NCBI GenBank assembly: GCA_022578605.1
Contig: MU394055.1
Span: forward strand, 128,902-192,901
DNA from: Camillea tinctor
Lineage: Eukaryota; Ascomycota; Sordariomycetes; Xylariales; Xylariaceae
DNA length: 64,000 nucleotides
Reading direction: 5' to 3'
Part shown: one piece after another, positions 1-11,453 of the stretch
Layout: every line of letters starts with the position of its first letter
How positions within the stretch are numbered: the first letter of the stretch is position 1
Program-made: the position numbers and the translations under genes
The notes under the pieces: generated by a model
What the model saw: only the letters and a program-made list of their open reading frames with translations
What the model was told of the DNA's origin: nothing
The model's database searches: none

Positions 1-3000
1 CACCCTTGTACGGCCGGAATAAAGAGGAGCAGGTGGCCGTAAGAAAATTTGAGGATGGATTACTCAAACCGGATTGCTTCTCATCTAGGTCCTTGCTAGG
101 ATTTCCACCGGGCGTCGGAGTTTTCTTGATTGTATGTATCATGCAGCATTCTCCTAGTCGAACACATGTACTTGATCGAAACAAGGGGTCGTCAGATTTG
201 GGGCGAACAGCTAACTCCATTATTCCCAGATGTTTAATCGTTTTCATAACCATGTTGTGACCGAACTCGCAAAGTGGGTTGTCTACGTTTTATAACACAC
301 AGCCAGGCATTTTTATGTTGACAATATCGCAGGATCAACGAAGGGGGGCGTTTCAGTAAGCCGAGTGGCAATCAAGACGAGGGCAGTCTAAAGGATGCCT
401 GGGTCGAATACGATAATAAGCTCTTTCAAACCGGACGGCTGATTACTTGCGGACTTTATGTCAACATTATCCTAAAGGACTACGTCCGAACTATTTTGAA
501 CATCAACCGTACAGGCTCAACTTGGGTCCTAGACCCACGGACACAAGAAAAGAGAAGTGCGTTCAATTCTTCGCCAGCCCCTATGGCTACAGGAAACCGA
601 GTTTCGGTTGAGTTCAATCTCATATATCGATGGCACAGTGCTATGTCCAAGCGAGACGAAGATTGGACAGATGATCTACTGAAGAAAGCGCTTGATGGAA
701 AAGATCCTTCAACGGCTAGCCTCGGTGACCTAAGACAAGCTCTGTGGCAATTTGACAAGAACATCCCTACTGCCCCTGATGAACGCGAGTTAGCTGGCCT
801 AAAGAGGGGACTAGACAAGACTTATTCCGATGACGATCTTGCCAAGGTTCTGACAGCTTCCATCGAGGACATTGCTGGTGCCTTCGGTGCTAATCAAGTC
901 CCGGAAGCGTTGAGGGCGGTCGAAATCCTTGGAATCAACCAGGCAAGAGAGTGGCACGTTGCTACTCTGAACGAGCTCCGCCAGTACTTTGGACTGAAGA
1001 AACACGCCACCTTTGAAGACATAAACCCGGACCCTGTTGTTGCTGGGAAGCTAAGAGCACTCTACGATTCGCCCGACAGTGTAGAGCTCTATCCGGGCCT
1101 AGTAGCCGAAAAGCCTAAACCACCCAGGCTCGGAAGCGGACTCTGCGTCAATTTCACAACCAGCCAAGCCATTCTCTCGGATGCCGTGGCGCTAGTTCGC
1201 GGAGATCGTTTCTATACTACGGACTATACTCCAACAAATCTGACTAATTGGGGGTGTGTATGCCTCGTTCTGTTGTGGTTTTTATTACCGCCCTGAAGGC
1301 CCAAGAAGCTAACATGTATAACCAGGTATCGTGAATCTAGCTTTGATCTAGAAGTAAACCAAGGCCAGGTGATGCACAAGCTCATACTACGTGCTTTCCC
1401 GAACAACTTTGCGAGTAACAGCATCTATGTACATTTTCCGTTCGTAGTGCCCACAGAAAACAAGATCATCTTAGATGCACTCAAAACAGCTAGCAGGTAT
1501 TCGTGGGAAACTCCAGCTAGGAAGGCAGATGTCGTTGTTGTCAAATCATACAGCGCAATGACCAAGATATTAACAAACGATCAAGACTTCTATGTACCTT
1601 GGGAAGACACGATATCTTCTTTATTACCTAGTCTACCCAGCAAGGTCTCTAGCAAAGGTTCGCCCTGGGGTGCTTTTTACATTCCCCGAGGCCGACAGAC
1701 TGCCGCAAAATGCCTTTGTCGACCTGAACAATGGAGAAGGGACGTAAAATCCTTCTTCAGTTCAACTACGCAGTTGTTATTGAAGAAGGCAGGTCAAAGG
1801 ATGCCTCTCGTGTTTCCCCAGAACACGAAGCCGGCTGAAACGTGGGAAGTCGACATCATTCGAGGTATCATCAGTCCACTCGTTACGCGATTCGTCGCTG
1901 AGTTCTTTGGGTTGCCCCTCAAAAGCACTGAGAATGCCGATGATGGTATTTATACGGAATATGAATTATACGATCGTCTAGTAGCGACTTTTACTCTTGT
2001 GTTTTTTGATAGCGATCCGACCAACTTCTTCAAATTACAGGACCAAGCACGCGAATTGGCTCTGTATATTGAACATTCGATGGGCCTCGATGTGGAAGTT
2101 GACGAAAAGTCCAGTTGGGTCTCGGACATCGTGTCCCTACTCAGTTCCAGGAAAAATAGAAGAGATTTGGGGAGAAAGGATGCTGAGCAGCGATGGCCCT
2201 CACTTCCCCATCACGGAAGACACCTGATGAAGGACAAGACGATTAGGGAATTTGTTACTGACACCGTAGTACCTGTCAGTGCAATGAGCGCGAGTCTGAT
2301 GACAGCCTTCCTCTCGAGATGCCTAGATTACTTCTTGGGAGATGGGAATGTGCACTTGCCAGAGTTGTATCGTCTTGCTCATGAAGACTCGAGTGAGGCT
2401 GACGACCAGTTGATGCATTAGTAAGTGCCCTAAACCTTCCCCAACACTAATTTTCATGCTCATATTGGTTATTTAGCATGTTTGAGGGTCTTCGCCTTAA
2501 AGGAACCGTCGTGTATTCACGTTGTGTGAGACCTAACAGCGCCCCCCAAACCATCACGGATAATGCACCCTGTAACCATAGCTCATCCGACGATCCCGCA
2601 TTGGTACCTCTTCCGACACCGGACCATGCAACACCAACATACACATACAACTTAGTACCCGGTCAGAGGGTGATTCTCGATCTAGTGGCCGCGGCTTACG
2701 ACGCGGAGTTCTTCCCATCACCAGAAACTCTGCTCTTAGACAGGTCTATTGCTTCGTATCTCCCTTGGGGATTCGAACCTCAAGAATACCTCGGCAGGAG
2801 CGTCACAGCAGATGTTCTCTACGCAGCGTTCAAAGTCATAGTTGGGTTACCAGGTCTCAAGAGAGCGCCAGGACCGAGAGGAGAGTGCAAGAGTGTATCG
2901 CTTAAGGAGTGGTGCGCACAGGCCGGCCGCACAACTATTGAAGGCGGGAATGAGTTGACAGGTCGAAGAGCCTTCATGACGGCCGATCAGAGCTCATATT

Positions 3001-3041
3001 CGGCTATCCCGACGAGTATGCGAGTGAGATGGGATTCTTAG
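1..3041 (+). CDS. Psi-factor-producing oxygenase / linoleate dioxygenase-P450 fusion (Ppo), 5' end outside the window
   Basis: Five visible exons: <1-131, 230-273, 333-1253, 1326-2420 and 2477-3041, about 918 codons; roughly 200 N-terminal residues lie upstream of the window (inferred from family length). The first half is a heme peroxidase-like dioxygenase domain that would oxygenate C18 fatty acids. It includes MFNRFHNHVV, and YRWH at 625-636, which carries the catalytic Tyr and the proximal heme His. The segment RGDRFYTTDYTP then leads into a P450-like domain with a recognisable EGLRL (ExxR) motif. The P450 heme-binding loop reads WGFEPQEYLG, with Tyr (2787-2789) where the thiolate Cys should be. 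The hydroperoxide isomerase half is therefore probably inactive, as in the 10R-dioxygenase (PpoC-like) branch. The products, hydroperoxy fatty acids, act as psi factors in sporulation. The second intron has a GTGGGT donor. Exact regiospecificity cannot be told from sequence. Confidence 0.88.
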
Positions 3042-3880
3042 GCTGTTGAGAAAAAAGACACTATGGAATGGAGTGCGGGTCGAGATTCCCGATGGGAGAT
3101 GAAATCACAGTAATAACAAGAGCAACTAGTTACCTCAACTAGAATAGGGGTGTTTGGGGGGTTTGCAAAGAAGGAACGTCTTCCTTTCTACTAATGTGTG
3201 ATCCAATTCTATCTAGCTCCTATACTCATTCCAGTGATTTGAGAATACCATCGGATTCCGATGCAGGATATGGCGCATATCTACCCAACTTTGTTATTCT
3301 ATCAAGTTCGTCAGTAGGATGCAAGTTAAATGAATTCTCCGTCCTCTTCTCTTCTCTGCAAGGAATTGCCGTAGAGTACATAATGCAAAAAGGCAGAGGG
3401 CATACCACACGGATCATCTTCGGGCTTCTATGCAATGCATCAAAAAGAGACGGTGAGCACGACAGCAGCAACTATCCGGAACTGGAAGTGTGGTATATTA
3501 CATCCGCTCCTATCGTCATCTCAACAAAGTCTCAATGGCGGAAAGAAAACGGTTCTATTGACTTCAGCGAGGTCCGGATGTCAACCGGTCGAGGATTAGC
3601 TTGCCGCTCTGCCCTGCTTTTCCGACTTATTCGTGCTTTTCTCGCAGAAATGCTAATTATGTAGGAAATATAGTCTGTTGCTCAATGTGACACACGCTTT
3701 GAGCTCATCAATAAATCAATATAAAGTAAGATTACGTATCCCCAGAGATCTACATTCATCTTGGACTCCGCTATGTCGTAGGCTCTGGCGACTATGTCGC
3801 GATTGGTCGTCAAAAGCTTCCATCCCTCACCCCTGTCTAGAAGGCCATCCTCGTCATGCTAACCTACCTAGTCAAGCCCA

Positions 3881-3928
3881 TGGAGGCATAGAGGGACGGA
3901 GGTATAGAGGGACAGAGGCACAGAGGAA
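3881..3928. repeat. 16-bp tandem repeat, three units
   Basis: Units 3881-3896, 3897-3912 and 3913-3928 share the pattern NgaggYayAgaggRa. The first two differ at two positions and the third is more degenerate. Confidence 0.7.
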
Positions 3929-5685
3929 CACAATAGGATTCATTTCTACGGTTTCTAGCGTACATACGCGTCCACACAAAATCAAGCTTTTTCCGAGGCC
4001 GCCACTGTGGGGAGCGAAAGGGGAGCACACGCCACAAAGGTTCCTCTCATAGCCTCCTATTGCTCCTATTCTTTCACATCAGGGGTAATTTGAAACGGAG
4101 AATTGCCAAATTGGTCCTTTAATCAATCCGGTCGCCCTTCTATTCCAAACCATCCTACTAAATTTACAACCACATACCATGCCATTCTACTTGCAGCTGA
4201 GCCCGGTTGTTTTACAAGTCTGGGGAAGATAACAGCAGCTGTGGTTTATTTTTATAATAGACGTCCATGTGTGAAACCAAATGTCAAGCCATGTCATCCG
4301 ACTTACGTCGAGCCCAATAATTCCTATACACACTATAAGCTAAGTCGTAGTCTTTGAGGGGCCCACGACGCGTATGTTATAGTCTAAGCCCAAGACAAGT
4401 CGATAGCCAATACTACCTATCCGCCGTTGTAAGAGAGAGAAGCCAATAAACCTAAATAAAAGAGGACCAGTGATTCCATTCACATGCAACAACCCCGCCA
4501 CATGGTTGACGTTCTTGGCTAGTTTCTGCGCATAAGGGCCAAATAAATTACAATAAGAATATGCAAAGTCCTATGCCGGGCCGATGGTATAGTAGTGAAT
4601 CTGAGTGAATATGGTGTATAGACAGTCGGGCCTCCTAGATGATCGCTCCCTAAACTAGACAGAACTCGGCGCTCACAATAATAATCCCCATTTGGATTAA
4701 AATATGCAGCAAGGTAAGTTGGAGGGCTACAGATACATCATAGCGCCACTTTTCGATTTTGCACGAATCAGTCGATGAGGGACCCTGTCGATCAGATCTC
4801 TAATGCCGGTTGGTATGTGGGTAGCCCAACGGACCCGAATCTTCTATATCATATTACACCATGTATACACAATTTGTACTGAACCTGGCATGTTCCTGGG
4901 CAGCTGGGTTGGGAATTGGGAATACTTCTTGAGGCTTTTTCATCTATGTTTAATTCCCACCGCCTAGGTGAGCTGTGGAATTGGCACTACTCAGTTTCAT
5001 AAAGCATTAGCCAGGTCTCTAGTCAAGACTCTCAGCTCTTCAAGTATGTATTTCCTGGCTGGCTACATCACATCAGCTTTACCCTGCAGTCATCCTCATT
5101 TACTCGTGTGAATTGCACCAACATGACTTAGACCGGGTCACAGCGGTAAGCCCGAGATCACAGGGGAAACCGAAAGAAAGGAAACAACAATGAATTATCA
5201 CGTAACAACGAACCTGTAGATTAATGACGGTAGGGCAATGTGTACGTGGATGTGTACATATGGAGGATCTCGTCCATCGTAGGCTCGAGCTCAAGCTCAA
5301 GCTTATAGGCTCATAGATGATCACCCTCTATTGGGTAGAGATTTATAATTCTTATCGGACGTTTCTTCCTTATTCGAAGTGTCGTCCCAAAGAAAACCCA
5401 TGTCTAGGCGTCTATAACCCTTACCAGTCGAAGCAGATCTTCTCTTTATCCGCTTGCGTAATCGTGCTAAACGTGCAACACTCCGACCTAGTCTATGGAC
5501 ATCTATGAATCGCGGAACATCTACCTAGATTAGGCCCCGAATTACGTAGCGGAGAGATCAGCAACCATATGTCCGTGTTTGAAACAAAGTGTTAGCTTAT
5601 ACCTACCCCCTGCCTTAGTACCAGGCAAGGCTGGTTCCTATAGGTAACAAGTGATGATATCTTGTGTGATAGACCCCCATCTAGG

Positions 5686-5693
5686 TATATAAG
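5686..5693 (+). promoter_or_regulatory. Probable TATA box of the tetrapeptide-repeat protein gene
   Basis: TATATAAG lies 152 bp upstream of the ATG at 5845. A CA-rich leader starting about 30 bp downstream (around 5718) fits a transcription start there. A clear TATA box with a CA-rich leader is typical of strongly expressed fungal secreted-protein genes; expression level is inference. Confidence 0.5.
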
Positions 5694-5844
5694 TCGTGCG
5701 TCCGGACTTCGAAAGATCAACATCACCATCACACAACAACCACAACAACCACCACACGCAGTCAGGGCAAGCAGGTCTTTTTTCTCTAAACATCTCTCGT
5801 TAAAGTTCTATTCACTTCTATACAACTTCCACACTTCATTCAAA

Positions 5845-6492
5845 ATGGTTCGTCTTCAGCTTGCTCTTGTTGCAGCCGCCGCCATGGGCGGCTCTGCCCT
5901 GCCTGTCCAGGAGAGACAGCTCCCTACCGACCTCCCGACCGGTGTCCCTACCGATCTTCCCACTGGTATCCCCAGCGGCTTTCCCACTGGTATCCCCAGC
6001 GGCTTTCCCACCGGTATCCCTACCGGCTTCCCTGTGCCCAGCGGTTTCCCCGTTCCCAGCGGTTTCCCCAGTGGATTCCCTACTGGATTCCCTACTGGAT
6101 TCCCCAGTGGCTTCCCTACTGGCCTGCCCACCGGTGTGCCAACTGGTATCCCCAGTGGTATCCCCACTGGCATCGCTGAGCTCCCCGGCCTAGCTAAGCG
6201 CCAGGGCGACTTCCCGTCGGGCTTCCCTTCCGGCTTCCCGACTGACCTGCCTCCGGCCCCTACCGGCAGCGGCTTCCCTGGCTTCCCCAGCGGAATCCCT
6301 ACCGGTTTCCCCAGTGGCTTCCCCAGTGGCTTCCCCGTTCCCACCGGTGTGCCCTCCGGTTTCCCTGGTTTCCCCAGTGGATTCCCTACCGGTATCCCAA
6401 GCGGATTTCCTACCGGTGTTCCCACCGGTGTTCCCACTGGCGTCCCCTCGGGCTTCCCCGTCCCCACCGGAACTCCTAGCTTCGGCCAGTAG
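5845..6492 (+). CDS. Secreted tetrapeptide-repeat protein (P-[ST]-G-[FIV])
   Basis: Single exon, 215 aa. The start at 5845 follows a CAAA context and opens a signal peptide (MVRLQLALVAAAAMGGSALP). A longer in-frame ATG at 5662 lies upstream of the TATA box and is rejected. After VQERQ at residues 21-25 almost the whole protein consists of P-T/S-G-F/I/V units. An interruption, AELPGLAKRQGDF, contains a dibasic Kex2-type site (K118-R119) followed by Gln. Both blocks thus start with RQ, so processing could release two repeat peptides with N-terminal Gln able to form pyroglutamate. There is no cysteine, no GPI signal and no catalytic domain. No UstYa/DUF3328-type or other RiPP enzyme lies nearby. 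A cell-wall, surface or adhesive role is plausible but unproven. Family unknown to me. Confidence 0.8.
   Translation: MVRLQLALVAAAAMGGSALPVQERQLPTDLPTGVPTDLPTGIPSGFPTGIPSGFPTGIPTGFPVPSGFPVPSGFPSGFPTGFPTGFPSGFPTGLPTGVPTGIPSGIPTGIAELPGLAKRQGDFPSGFPSGFPTDLPPAPTGSGFPGFPSGIPTGFPSGFPSGFPVPTGVPSGFPGFPSGFPTGIPSGFPTGVPTGVPTGVPSGFPVPTGTPSFGQ
5923..6480 (+). repeat. 12-bp coding minisatellite
   Basis: Repeats of about 12 bp (CCNWSYGGNWTY-like, encoding P-[ST]-G-[FIV]) run through the secreted protein gene. Breaks occur at the VPSGFPVPSG variants and at the Kex2 interruption near 6175-6215. The periodicity keeps several other frames open, which explains long antisense open frames here. Confidence 0.85.
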
Positions 6493-9400
6493 ATGACATG
6501 CTGTGTGGAGTTCGGAAGAAGCGAATCCGACCAGCGATGAGCAAAGCGTCTGTAGAGCGGGCTTGAATGAACAAAAAACCAACGAAAAGATCGGGCCGCA
6601 CCGGGTTGTAGCGCGCGCGCACAAATGAACGAACATCTTAACGACACCACGAGGCTGGGCAAGTCCCTCCAACGCAAAAGGAAAGAGGGGAGAGGGAAGG
6701 AGGCCGGCTCGAGTACGCAGGGAAGAAAGACATTCATTTCTCTTCCCCTCTCTGTTTTATCAGGTAGTCGTTGGGCTTATCTAGGGAAGGAAAAAGCACG
6801 AGTTAACGGAGGTAACCCAAAAAGGAGAAAATGTTCGGCAAGGGATGAGCTGCGCAGGACGGACTGGTTTTTGATTCTTGTACAGAACTTTAACGATCCT
6901 TCGGATCTTTCCTAGGTATATATATAACCACTTTCGGCATTCATTGTGTTTTCCAAAATTGCTAGATCTATTGTGACGACTCTAATTCGAGGATGTGATG
7001 AATTGTTGATTTTTTACGCTTGAAAATAGCTACCTACATACTTGTCATACGTGGACACTGCCAAGGCTTGTTAGTAAATATGATACCCTGTATTGGTCAC
7101 TCTTGTATTGGTCATGCTTATAGAGAATGCATGAATAACCAACTTGCATAATGGATTAGATACCTCAGGCCAGAATGTATGTGTATAAATAGGAGCACAA
7201 TTCTCGACATGGGATCCAGGAGAACTTAGACTTTTAAGACTCCTTGAGACCATAAGAGAATTATTAGTTGACTATGACTCTAATGTTCCAAGCTATTACC
7301 CCTTGTCACAATACTAAAGATGTCTGTCTGGTCTTGTAGCTAATGGGTTATACCAGAGCTGAAAGATTAGTTACAGGGTATTATTCGTGTAAGTGAAGAC
7401 GTTGCCTAGATGAACTATAAGCCCAGATATAATATCGATACTTTCTTTCTAATTTCTATAATTCAGCTCGTTGATAATTGCATTATTCTTGTTGTCTGGC
7501 TCAGGAACAACACGCATGAAATAGGTGGAACATAAGTTCCCTAATCTGTATATATACATGATTGGCAATATATAAACTAAACATCTGTGGCTTCGGCGTT
7601 GTGTCAGAAAAATTAAATGAATTGTGAGTATTTAAAAGTTACACATGATGTAGAAGAGAAAAGAATTTAGAGGAATGTAATCAACACAAAGCGCTGCTCA
7701 ATGCTTGAATTGAAAAGATGATCTTAATATTAAACATAAGCATATATACATTTGTTCCTTCTCCACCTTAGTAGGTAATTATACTAGCTTGAATGGGCAA
7801 TGTGAATACGACGTTGAATATAATAAGTATGTTACTTCGCGGTATATTATTTACATATTCATACAACTGATTATGCTTAGTCATCACCTTATAGACCTCA
7901 TCACACTCATGAATAATACACTTGCATAGATACAACTCAGAAGGTCCAGCTTCACAATCTCATTCGTCTTACATAATAGTAATCATGGTTAACATAGAGT
8001 ATTGTAGAATTCAAATGCAGCTTCGTATCAATAAGAGTGACCTGAGCAGTAGTACTACCGCAGTAAGTCAAGATATTAGAAGTTAATATATGCTAAACCT
8101 CGACTCTAGACTTAGTTGATAGTTTTAGTATGAGAAATACAATGTAGAGCAAAAAGACATATTCCAATTGCCTTTAGACAACTAGCTCTTATACAGTCCG
8201 CAACAGACATATACTCTGACCTTCACGAGTAATAAAGCCTTGACTCTTTGGTCGCTGACTAGTACTCATCAATGTCTTTATACGGTCTTCCCAGTTGCTA
8301 TATTGCCTCTAGTTCTATGTCATTAAGGTCTTGTCACAGACGTCTTCATCTTGAATCCTATCCAAGACTAAAACAATATAATAAGACTGGATCTAGAAAG
8401 ACTGATCAAGATAGCATATACGCTCGTTTCTCTCCAATTTCATAAAATTTTCTAACTTGTCCCATTAGAGGTTTCGGGGAAAATATTAAAATTCTCATGG
8501 ACTCCCATAGATGCATATAGAAAATAGAGAATTTTGTGATGGCATAGGAATGTATAACCCTATCCCAACAAGCATAGTTAAAGAACATTTAATTCTTAAA
8601 GTCCTGGACTCCCTCGGTTAGTATATTATCGATTTAATCCTTACGTGTCTTGAGTATGCTATAATTTTGGGACGTTATCAAAGGTAACCCTTTCGTATCT
8701 TTGCATTATTTCTATTTTTCATTCCTCATTGTTGAGAAACTGCTCTCTCTCATTAGCGGCCTAGGGCGCTCTGGAGAAAATCGAGGTCATCGGGACCCCT
8801 TTATTTGTTTACGAGTAGCGCTTGAGTGGTGTCAGGGCGTTTGTACCCCTGAGTCCTTGATGTTACAACTGAGTGTTGGGCAACCCCGTTGTACCATGAG
8901 ACCAGAAAGATTACCCCAATGACCGAGTGGTCATTGGATCCGAATTCTGTATTATATAGTTACCTACCAATCCTGGGGCGTAACACTTGAACTGTGCGAG
9001 TGACTCGGCGAGAATGCTACAGAAGCTCCTACATGGCAAGGGGATTGATTGTATTGAGACCCCGAGACAATACACTCACGCTACGTGAATCCATGGTGAC
9101 TTCTTGCTGTAACGATTAAAAAATTATCTCTCCACCTTTGCTACATAGAATAGACGTATTTATTATAAATATCCCAATGAGGCTATAAGCACAACCATCG
9201 GCCAGTTCAAGTTATCGGACGGAAGACGATAGCATTCTTAGCCACTAGGAGTTCTTGAAAGATCCAACCCCTATAAAACTAACGGTAGGGTATTGGGGGT
9301 GCTTGCCACTGGGAACCACTGGAGTCGGCGAGGCGGATGATGCAAGATGTACCTCCAGCATACTTCGGCCCCTTCTATATAGCTATACGGCATGCCCGAC

Positions 9401-10603
9401 CAGCTTTTTCACAGTCTCTCTTTTTCTCTACGGCGATGTGAGGGGAAGGAAATCTGAGAAAAATAATATCCTCTTTACGGATACCAATTTCCAGTAGCTT
9501 CGTCCTCACAGCCCTGGGTGGGAAAGCATCGCCCAAGTTTTGGCTGTTTACGTTGAGCTTAGATAGTTAATATAGTCTGACTGTAGACCACATAAAGTTA
9601 ATCTATTAGATACAAATGCGGTGATGCATTTATCATGGCTGAGTCCTCTCGGCGTATTATAGATGTAAGGTCTCTTAGGATACATAACATGCTTCTTCAC
9701 ACGCCGTCCTAGGAGCTAGAATTCTAAACCCATAGTTAATTCCTAGAATAGGTTAAGATATAAAGGCATACGGAGGAATATAGACTTAAAATAAGAAATA
9801 AATACCTAGTGGTAATATACAAGCAAAAAGGAACAGTCTTTTATAGCAGTGTAGTCGATATATGCTGGCCTCCCAAGATAGCACAAATACCCTGACAGTC
9901 GACCACGTACACTATCTAGGCGCCAAACAATGTTAGGACTGCTTGATAAATTATCACCGAGCCTCATGTTCCAATCGAATAAACATGTAAATGAGAAGTA
10001 GACGATTCCTTCTGAACAGCGGAGCCATGAGTTTGTTATAATTATTTAAGTAGTGTTTAGTAATAAACGTTAGTATGCAAACCTCCTAGTTATGTAGATT
10101 AACTGTGTTATCGTCACTGTCTGCTTGGTTCATTAGATTGCTCAAGCATGAGCTTTAGGGGTTTCTAGGAGGAAAAAAAAAGGCAATCGATCCATTTTTC
10201 ACTGGGCCATGGTAAATTCGAGGACAATTTCTTCAATGAAAACCGTTGCCAGCCTAGAGTACAAGATAACCCCATCCGTTGGTCTATGATGAGAAACCAT
10301 CCAGAGTAACATATGCAGCAACAGCAGCAGTAATACAGATGTGAGTTTTTTTTTTTTTTTAGCTCCTTCATTACCTTTACCCTCCTTCCCTCGTCCTGGT
10401 ACGTTGTGCCGATAGCTTCAAAAAGACTATCTGTGATCGCCGTATCTTTCGTCACAATAATATCGAGTCCCGTGTAGTATTTGTCAGAGAAAATGTGGCT
10501 TGATTGGCGGTGGATTTGGTCGTGATTCGATCGTTAATTGTCATCCTTGCCGCCTCTGAGCGTAAGCCATCGTAGTGCTTTGCAAGCGTAGCATCGAATC
10601 GGC
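6493..10603. other. AT-rich gene desert
   Basis: About 4.1 kb without a supportable gene. The first 400 bp are probably the 3' UTR of the repeat gene and include a GC-alternating run near 6612-6622. From about 6900 to 10150 the sequence is markedly AT-rich, with many stops in all frames and frequent TATA/ATAT words. It could be RIP-degraded relic sequence, but I recognise no transposon protein or terminal repeats. A poly-T tract lies at about 10347-10360. Confidence 0.6.
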
Positions 10604-11453
10604 TTAGCAGCTGACATCGACGGTAGCCTTCGAGTTCATCAACAGGGCCACAATGAGACCATAAAGACCCAAGACTTCAGCGAAAATGAGAATCAGGATC
10701 ATGCCGACAAAGAGCCGGGGTTGCTGGGCAGTTCCACGGACACCTGCATCGCCAACGATACCGATGGCAAATCCAGCAGCCATACCAGCGAGACCCACAG
10801 CCAAACCAGCACCGAGTTGGATGAAACCGGTATAGAGAGGAAGCTGTTGCTTGAGACCATCGGAGATCAGGACGGAGACGACTAGGCCGTAGATACCGAT
10901 GATACCAGCCATAATAACGGGAACAATGTCTAGGAAAGTTAGATTTGCGAAGATAGCGAGCGGAGATCGAACTAAGAATGCGTACTCTTGACAATGAGGT
11001 CAGGTCTCAAAACACCCATAGCCGCGATACCAACACCAGACTTGGCAGTACCGTAAGAGGCACCTAGACAGGTGAAAACGATAGCGGCTGTGCAACCCAT
11101 AGCACCAAAGAACGGCTGTTACATGTTAGCACGATGATCTATGTGATACTCGGCGCAGGCGGATGTTGATATGAATATGGATATAGATATGGGCGAGGGA
11201 TGCTTCGGATTCGGCACGACTGGGGGGAGGATAGGAGACTAACCGCGTAGACCGGGCTGCGACACACAAGACACGTTAGCTATAAACATAGTCAAGCAAG
11301 CAACGGGAAAACAATATTAAACAGATCTAGGACGCATCGCCTCGATGCTAGATAGAAGCTATCGCTATTGATGGAGGGGACGCGGTTCTAGACAAGAGGA
11401 GAAAAGGACATTTTGTTGATGATTACGTACCAAGCTTCGGAGTATTCAGCCAT
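10604..11453 (-). CDS. VMA3: V-type proton ATPase 16-kDa proteolipid subunit c
   Basis: Exons in transcript order: 11453-11431 (23 nt), 11256-11244 (13 nt micro-exon), 11115-10986 and 10929-10604, giving 163 aa. The protein begins MAEYSEACPVYAPFFGAMG and shows the four-helix proteolipid fold. [16 protein letters not shown] in the last helix carries the essential proton-binding Glu, and [14 protein letters not shown] is the loop typical of subunit c. Assembled as a ring in the V0 sector of vacuolar and endosomal membranes, it carries protons during ATP-driven acidification. The close match to Vma3 rather than Vma11 is a judgement from remembered family sequence. All four splice junctions are GT-AG and keep frame. 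It is divergent from SNU13, sharing about 700 bp of upstream DNA. Confidence 0.95.

Larger units (their letters stand above)
3042..5844. other. Intergenic spacer, no supported gene
   Basis: Between the Ppo gene and the repeat protein. A 156-codon open frame at 3194-3664 has no recognisable domain, no convincing start context and low-complexity composition, so I do not call it. The stretch holds a short 16-bp tandem repeat at 3881-3928 and, at its right end, the TATA box and leader of the next gene. Confidence 0.6.

Noticed and set aside
3194..3664. 156-codon open frame downstream of Ppo
   Set aside because: No domain, no hydrophobic or charge pattern of a folded protein, and weak start context; more likely chance or a 3' region.
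1..6492. Idea of a biosynthetic or RiPP cluster joining Ppo and the repeat protein
   Set aside because: No tailoring enzyme, transporter or regulator lies between or beside them, the spacer is 2.8 kb, and the repeat units lack cyclisable core residues.
5856..6737. 293-codon open frame on the minus strand through the repeat gene
   Set aside because: It is the mirror of the 12-bp repeat and has no promoter or signal; the plus strand has a TATA box, a signal peptide and a Kex2 site.
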